DNA of 64,000 nt. It comes from Aquilaria yunnanensis (lineage: Eukaryota > Streptophyta > Magnoliopsida > Malvales > Thymelaeaceae). Numbering within the stretch: the first letter of the stretch is position 1; every line of letters begins with the position of its first letter. The stretch spans positions 38,166,001 to 38,230,000 of the forward strand of contig CM077597.1 of NCBI GenBank assembly GCA_039654915.1, written 5' to 3'. Made by a program: the position numbers and the translations under genes. Below the pieces are notes generated by a model. The model saw nothing but the letters and a program-made list of their open reading frames with translations. It was not told where the DNA came from and ran no database searches. Positions 58,701 to 64,000 of the stretch are shown here, in pieces.

Positions 58701-59658
58701 TGTAGATGACATACTACTCATCAGGAATGACATTCCTGAGCTACAGTTTGTGAAGACTTGGCTAGGGAAATGTTTCTCTATGAAGGACTTGGGTGAAGCA
58801 GCCTATGTGTTAGGCATTAGGATCTATAGAGATAGATCTCGAAAGCTTCTTGGCTTAAGTCAAAGTACATACATTGACAAGGTGCAAAAGAGGTTTAGCA
58901 TGCAAGATTCCAAGAAAGGATTCTTGCCCATGTCAAATGGTATAACTCTTTCTAGATCTCAGTGTCTGAGTACACCCGAGGAGAGAGAGCGCATGAGTAA
59001 GATTCCATATGCCTTAGCAATTGTATCTATCATGTATGTCATGATATGTACTCATCCTGATGTCTCATATGCCTTGAGCATGCCGAGTAGGTACCAATCG
59101 AACCCTGGTGAGAGTCACTGGACAGCTGTTAAGAGCATGCTTAAGTACTTATAAAGGACTAAGGATGCATTCTTGGTCTTTGGAGGTGAATAGCTTCCAA
59201 TCTGATAAGGATGATTTTAGATCGTAATCTGGTTATATGTTTTGTATTGGTGGTGGTGCTCTGAGCTAAAAGAGTTCAAAGCAAGAGACAGTAGCTGACT
59301 CTACAACAAAATCTGAGTACATTGCCACCTCCGATGCTACGAATGAGGCAGTTTCGATCAAGAAGTTCATCACTGAACTGGGAGTGGTTCCAAGCATTGC
59401 CAAGCCGATAGAGCTCTATTGTGACAACAATGGAGCAATCGCATAGGCCAAGGAACCTCGATCTCACCAGCGATCCAAACACATACTCCGACACTATCAT
59501 CTCATTAGGGAGATCATCGAGAGGGGTGATGTAAGGATATGCAGGACTTCGATAGATAGCAACATTGCTCATCCACTGACAAAGCCCCTTACGTAGAAGA
59601 AGCATGATAGCCATTCTAGGTCCATCGGTATTAGATACATGGATGATTGGCTTTTAAT
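55782..59658 (+). pseudogene. C2 gag-pol polyprotein (degenerate, best-preserved copia copy)
   Basis: The ATG gives MAQNTSTLLLRLILEKEKLN. Gag follows with an early TAG for Trp (...NFLK, stop, YRNLR). The CCHC cysteines are all present (CFHCKQPGH, stop, KRNC). The protease keeps D-T-G (WVLDTGCGSDICANVQ) but a small insertion just upstream shifts the frame. GAG-pre-integrase and integrase run nearly clean (56737-57657), with HCRLGH, CESCLLGK, HCDVCGPM (first Asp), LQSDRGEEYLD (second Asp) and WNGISERRNQTLLD (Glu). RT shows QMDVKTAFLNGKLLEDVYM and FYVDDILLIRND. A tandem triplication of aagatgaaatcc adds KSKMKSKM near 58160. RNase H is recognisable to 59640. Ten or more stops or frameshifts remain. 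Confidence 0.93.
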
Positions 59659-59671
59659 GCAAGTGGGAGAT
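59659..59671 (+). promoter_or_regulatory. Polypurine tract of C2
   Basis: The purine-rich GCAAGTGGGAGAT directly precedes the LTR start TGTTAG. Confidence 0.8.
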
Positions 59672-61067
59672 TGTTAGTGTTGTGCTAAAAAATCAATCAT
59701 AAGATGATTGTACTTTTTGCACATTGAGTCATGATATTTTATTAAGGCATTAATCCAGCAATTATGTTTGTTGTTTTGTTTCTGCGTAACATAATAAACA
59801 TAATTGTAACCATAGAATAATGATATTCTCAAACATCCCTGATCTAGTATTATTGTGGAGCGGGTTGCAATAATGCATAACGACTAGCATATATGGAGAC
59901 TAATATGAGATATGTAGCCTACATATGGGTACAAGTTGGAGAACTTGTGTACTGGACCGACCCACCATGAGAACACTACATGGATCGTTATATGAGTGGC
60001 ATAAGTGATTCTTATAGTGATCATGGTATATGTAGTCCTTTGACCAAAGGTCATCAAGGTTCCCTACATGTGAGTCACATACTTTGATACTTTCCTTTGT
60101 TGCTCGTAACTGACTAAACTTGAAGGAGGTCATTGGGTATGTCACATATCAAGTAGAGGGATTTGTCTCTCCTATGTAACGAGAGTGATATCTTCGGGCC
60201 CCTTGATAGAGTAAGACTTAGAAAAATGTGTGGCCATGCTCGGATGAGTTGATATACGATATAAATGTCATCAGTTTAAGTTGGTCTACTTAGTAATCAA
60301 GGTACCAAAGATTGGGCTATACAAGAGTGACACAATCCATGTCTCGTGCTTAGTCTTGATATCTTAGACAAAGGGACAATGGTATATATTGGTAATGATC
60401 ATAAAGGTTTAGTTGAATCACTGGCAATCATGTCACTTGGGTAGCAATGATGTGTTGCTAGACACCGCTCAATGCTTATGATCATAAATGTGATTTATGA
60501 TCATTGCCAATGTGGTAAGAGCCTATTGGGTCGCACACATAGAGCTATTTGGATCATTAGAGTGCATGGGCTAATTATTTGGGTTATGGTTTCATAATAA
60601 TTTTGTACTAATAATGGGCCCAAGAGTTGAGCCATTATTAAGCCCGAAATTAAAGCCTAATTGGATTAGGGCTTTGAAACCCATTGAGCCTGGAAGTTGA
60701 GTCTCACTATAAATACAGTGTTTAGTGAAAAATTCGAGCTTCTTGCCCTAGCCTCCCAAAAGGATAGCTGCACTATTCTCTTGCAATTTCTTGGAGGACA
60801 CAAGCTAGCACTGCGAGCGCAAGAGAAACGCATCTGCCAGGACGTGGTGGAAGCGTGGTGATCCTGAGAGGCTCGTGTGGATACCATATAGAGCTTGAAC
60901 ACGCCAACTGTTCAAGTTTTATGATTTGACTCTATAGTTGGGTGAGAGATGTCAACCGAAAATTAGGTATGAAAATTTTTGAACACCCGGTTTACCCCGT
61001 TTTTACTCGAATCCGGGAGGGTTTCGGTTAAATTTCGCTATGCTTGTTTGGCGGCCGAAACCCAACA
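59672..61067 (+). repeat. 3' LTR of C2
   Basis: A 1.40-kb LTR ends cggccgaaacccaaca. It is continuous across the position where the 5' LTR carries the host-gene insert (ctgttcaagttttatg near 60910). It has TATA at 60708 and hairpin near 60478. Confidence 0.93.
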
Positions 61068-62084
61068 TCAACTTCCAAGCGTAATGGGTTTCAAAGCCGT
61101 AATACAATTAGGTTTAAATTTGGGCTTAATAATGGCTCAACTTTTAGGCCAATTATTAGTATAGAATTCTCATGAAACCATAACCCAAATAAGTTAGCCC
61201 ATGTACTCAAATAATCCAAATAGGCTTTATGTATGCCACCCAATAGGGTCTTACCACATTGTTAATGATCATAAACAATGAGCAGTGTCTAGCAACACAT
61301 CATTGCTACCCAAGTGGCAAGATAGCATCTGGAGGGTTTTGTATGACCAAGATGGAATTTGTCCCTTCTATGTAACAAGAGTGAGATCTTTGGGCCCTTG
61401 ATAAGGTGAAACTTAGAAAATGCATGGCCATGCTCAGATGAGTTGATAGACGATATCAATGTCATCAGTTTAAGTTAGTATACTCGATAACCGAGAAACC
61501 AAAGATTGGGCTATACAAGAGTGACACTTTCCATGTCTCGTGCCTAGTCTTGATATCTTGGACAAAGTGACAATGGCATACATGGATAATGATCATAGAG
61601 GTTTAGTCAAATCACCATACCCAATGACCACCTTCAAGTTCACTTAGTTACAAGTAACAAAGGGAAGTATCAAATTATGTGACTCACATGTAGGTAACCT
61701 TGATGACCTTAGGTCAAAGGACTACATATACTATGATCACTATGAGAATCACTTATGACACTCATATAACGATCCATGTAGGGTTCTCATGGTGGGCTTG
61801 TCCAATACACAAGTTCTCCAGCTTGTACCCATATGTAGACTGCATATCGCATTTTAGTCACCACATACGCTAGTCGTTCTGTATTATTGTAACCCACTCC
61901 ACAATAATACTAGACCAAGGACATTTAAGAATACTATTATTCTAAGGTTATAATTATGTTTAATTATGTCACACAGAAAAAATATAACAAACACAATTAC
62001 TGGATTAATACCTTAATAAAATATCATGCCTCAATGTCCAAAATACAATCATCTCATGATTGGCTTTTGGGCACAACACTAACA

Positions 62085-62518
62085 TTCTTCTCTTGGGTGA
62101 GTAACTTTGAGGGCAAAGAGACGGGGACTTCTCATGAGGAGAAGGACTTTGTTGCTGTGAAGTCCTTGGTTCTTTTGATCTGGACCACACCGTGTACCAT
62201 CCACAACATGGTGAATTCTCCATTGAAGACCCATCAAGGAGGCTCCTATTGGGTGAGCTCTAGCTAAATGACCGGTAGCCCATTTCTGAGTCTAGCTGCT
62301 ATGTTATTTTGGTTACAATGGAATGCTAAAAATTGCACAAAAAACCCATTGTGACTGTGAAAGAGCATTCATCCTTTGGCAAAGAAGGCTCTAAGGGTGC
62401 TTGATCATTTGCTGCCAGAGGCTCAAGCGCAGATTGGGACTTGGGAACTCCCTTTTCCTTGGAACACCGAGTCTCTACAACAGTGACTTGGGAATGTGTT
62501 CCCACATATGACACTAAA
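62085..62518 (-). pseudogene. D leader and gag N-terminal remnant
   Basis: On the minus strand this lies directly after the 5' LTR. A frame crossing the LTR edge gives KEKGVPKSQSALEPLAANDQ and PSLPKDECSFTV, a polar stretch with no domain I recognise. Its position argues for Gag N-terminus or leader. It ends at the C5 TSD (62085-62089). Confidence 0.5.
62497..62518 (-). other. Probable primer-binding region of D
   Basis: The minus strand reads TTTAGTGTCATATGTGGGAA immediately after the 5' LTR. Tat-type elements often have a TGGxGxCxTCTGTGGGAA-like sequence here, matching a tRNA other than initiator Met. The match is partial, so the tRNA is not assigned. Confidence 0.45.
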
Positions 62519-63253
62519 TGATGCTCTAAGACATCTTCGATGTAGGCCATGCTTGACCACTAAAGATGCTTCACCTGAGTAATGTCTGCAACACTTGAAG
62601 AACATGGATTAGTTGTTCCCTAGAGTGTTTTTTGGGGAGGCACCTCTAATGCCCAAGTTAGTATGTGAAGGAGAGACTGTGAAGAGCAGTAAGCAAAATG
62701 AATATCTCTCATTTTTGTATTACCTAGGAGCCTCCTAGGTATTTATAGGACGAATTTATGGGAAGGTCGTTATACCCGAGTTGAACAGATTAGGATACAT
62801 GGTTGGCTAGATTTGCTGGATGTTCGATCTGTTCCTTGGGGAGAAGTATGTCTAGCTGTCTATCGGCGGTTATGCTCAAAGGGTAGAGGCATGTGCGAGG
62901 TTCCTGTCAGCATCCCCTAGAGTTGTGTATTTGTCGTCTTACCTCAAGGACCCCTTGGGGGCTTATGAACCCTTTCAGAAGTAGTGTTTGTTCCAGAAGG
63001 TAGTTGTGGAAGCCTATTCGAAGGTACAAGCCATGTTTGGGAAACATCTCTCCTACTGAGGATGGAAGACTTCCATTTTTTGGGATGGTTAGGTTAAAAC
63101 CCGAAGGTTGTGGTTCACCTTTCCCAAGGTTGTCTATGTTAATTTTTGAGGTTGGTATTGACCCCTTTTCCAAGGTTGGTTGTGTGGCCTTCCGAGGGTG
63201 GCATCGAGTCTACTTGCTTGAAGGTCCTATGGGTGATAGCCCTTCAACTATCA
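62519..63253 (-). repeat. 5' LTR of D
   Basis: A 735-bp partner of 19006-19739 with the same edges and a TATAAAT box on the minus strand (62741-62747). Its outer edge abuts satellite through AATGG. Confidence 0.88.
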
Positions 63254-64000
63254 AATGGAAACATTCACAACTAGTTTAGTTTAAAAACATTAACAACTTG
63301 TTTGCAATCGAAACATTCACAACTAGTTCAGAATAGTCACAACTTATTTAGAATGGAATGGAATCAATCACAACATCACAACTAGTTTCGAATAAAAACA
63401 TCCACAACTTGTTTAGAATAGAAACATTCATAACTTATTTAGAATGGAGTGAAAACATTTACAACTTTTCTAGAATGGAATGGAAACATTCACAACTACT
63501 TGGAATAGAAACATTAACAATTAGTTTACAATGGAATGGAAACACTCACAACTTATTTAGAATTTAATGGGAACATTCAAAACTAGTTTAGAATACATTC
63601 CGCACTTGTTTAGAAAGTTTTACAACAAGTTTGGAAAGGAAACATTTATAACTAGTTTAAAACAGAGACATTCATAACTTGTTAAGAATGGAATGAAAAC
63701 ATTCACAACTTGTTTAGAATAGAATGGAAACTTTGACAACTAGCTTAGAATAGAATCTTTCACAACTTTTTTGAATAGAAATATTTATAACTTGTTTGGA
63801 ATAAAAACATTCACAACTAGTTTGGAATAAAAACATTCACAACTACTTTGGAATAGAAATATTCACAAATAGCTTAAAATAGAATGGAAACATTCACAAC
63901 TCATTTGGAAAATAAACATTAACAACTTGTTTTGAATGGAATGGAAACATCCACAACTAGTTTGGAATAAAAAGATTGAAAGCTTGTTTAGAATAGAATC
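63254..64000. repeat. Satellite array, continuation right of D
   Basis: The same 26/31-bp monomers (aaacattcacaac core with ctagtttgga or cttgtttaga) run in the same orientation as most of the left array, to the window end. It begins mid-monomer at AATGG, the D insertion site. The short ORFs are periodic artefacts. Confidence 0.95.

Larger units (their letters stand above)
52614..61067 (+). mobile_element. Ty1/copia element C2, plus strand, inserted in C5
   Basis: A structurally complete copia element of the C1 family: LTRs at 52614-54688 and 59672-61067, PBS, leader, gag-pol and polypurine tract. A perfect TSD TCAAC lies at 52609-52613 and 61068-61072. The 5' LTR is ~0.7 kb longer because of a host-gene insert. 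The coding region is better preserved than in C1 but still broken. Confidence 0.95.
52220..62084 (-). repeat. Copia family C solo LTR (C5), minus strand, split by copia C2
   Basis: Its two parts (52220-52613 and 61073-62084) form one ~1.4-kb LTR starting TGTAGTGTTTCGAGAG and ending cacaacactaaca. Flanks CTCTT (52215-52219) and TTCTT (62085-62089) look like a TSD with one change. The right part has lost about 300 bases relative to other copies near 61320-61620, and one arm of the conserved hairpin. Confidence 0.87.
19006..63253 (-). mobile_element. Tat-type Ty3/gypsy element D, split by nested insertions, minus strand
   Basis: Two LTRs of 734 and 735 bp with the same edges (TGATAG...GCATCA on the minus strand) bound 44.2 kb. 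On the minus strand the parts run 5' LTR (62519-63253), primer site, gag (62.5 to 47.3 kb), protease, RT, RNase H (to 44.6 kb), integrase (26.86 to 25.85 kb), a region with an antisense ORF, polypurine tract and 3' LTR (19006-19739). Subtracting the nested elements leaves about 9.3 kb, a normal Tat length. RNase H runs into the post-RNase-H linker across the B insertion without loss. The flanks are satellite on both sides: AATAA at 19001-19005 and AATGG at 63254-63258 look like a decayed 5-bp TSD. Confidence 0.87.

Noticed and set aside
1..64000. Host genes, tRNA or rRNA genes, CRISPR arrays
   Set aside because: No intact non-element coding region, no tRNA or rRNA signature and no spacer-repeat array was seen; the satellite lacks unique spacers.

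Overview
This is a block of plant heterochromatin: a short-monomer satellite array packed with nested LTR retrotransposons, with no intact host gene. The evidence for a plant is the set of element types: Ty3/gypsy chromoviruses with C-terminal chromodomains, a Tat-type gypsy with an antisense extra ORF, Ty1/copia elements primed by initiator Met-tRNA, and a captured N-terminus of a plant SYP4-type syntaxin. I cannot name the species; an angiosperm is likely. Nearly every coding region is broken by stops or frameshifts, so coding entries are given as pseudogenes.

Layout. 1-14349: a stack of degraded elements. It holds a copia LTR end (1-99), a gypsy gag fragment (100-621), a minus-strand chromovirus 'A1' (622-10276) whose gag carries a solo LTR of its own family, the 3' end of a plus-strand Tat element 'E' (10277-12872) with a nearly readable antisense ORF, and an A-like LTR (12873-14349). 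14350-19005: satellite of 26-bp and 31-bp monomers with two inverted blocks. 19006-63253: one minus-strand Tat element 'D', about 9 kb of its own sequence spread over 44 kb by later insertions. 63254-64000: the same satellite resumes, so D landed inside the array.

Nesting in D, supported by target-site duplications (TSDs). Chromovirus B (26864-44621, TSD CAATA) sits in D pol; copia C1 (32812-41073, TSD ATTGA/GTTGA) sits in the RNase H region of B. An A-family solo LTR (48247-52151, TSD CCATC) sits in D gag; a copia solo LTR C4 (50727-52144, TSD GGTAA) sits in that. A copia solo LTR C5 (52220-62084, TSD CTCTT/TTCTT) also sits in D gag; copia C2 (52614-61067, TSD TCAAC) sits in C5; a 699-bp host-gene fragment sits in the 5' LTR of C2. 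The deepest order is satellite > D > C5 > C2 > gene fragment. A truncated A LTR (20829-22907) and a truncated copia LTR C3 (23733-25113) lie in the 3' part of D.

Most notable: (1) D and E both carry a gypsy-type-transposon-domain ORF antisense to the element, between pol and the 3' LTR; in E it has its own TATA box and a clean small intron that restores frame. (2) A promoter plus first-exon fragment of a trans-Golgi syntaxin gene lies in one LTR of C2 but not the other, so it arrived after C2 integrated. (3) The satellite has a 57-bp dimer organisation and inverted segments. Only the retroelement machinery (gag, protease, RT, RNase H, integrase) forms a functional set here, and no copy looks autonomous.
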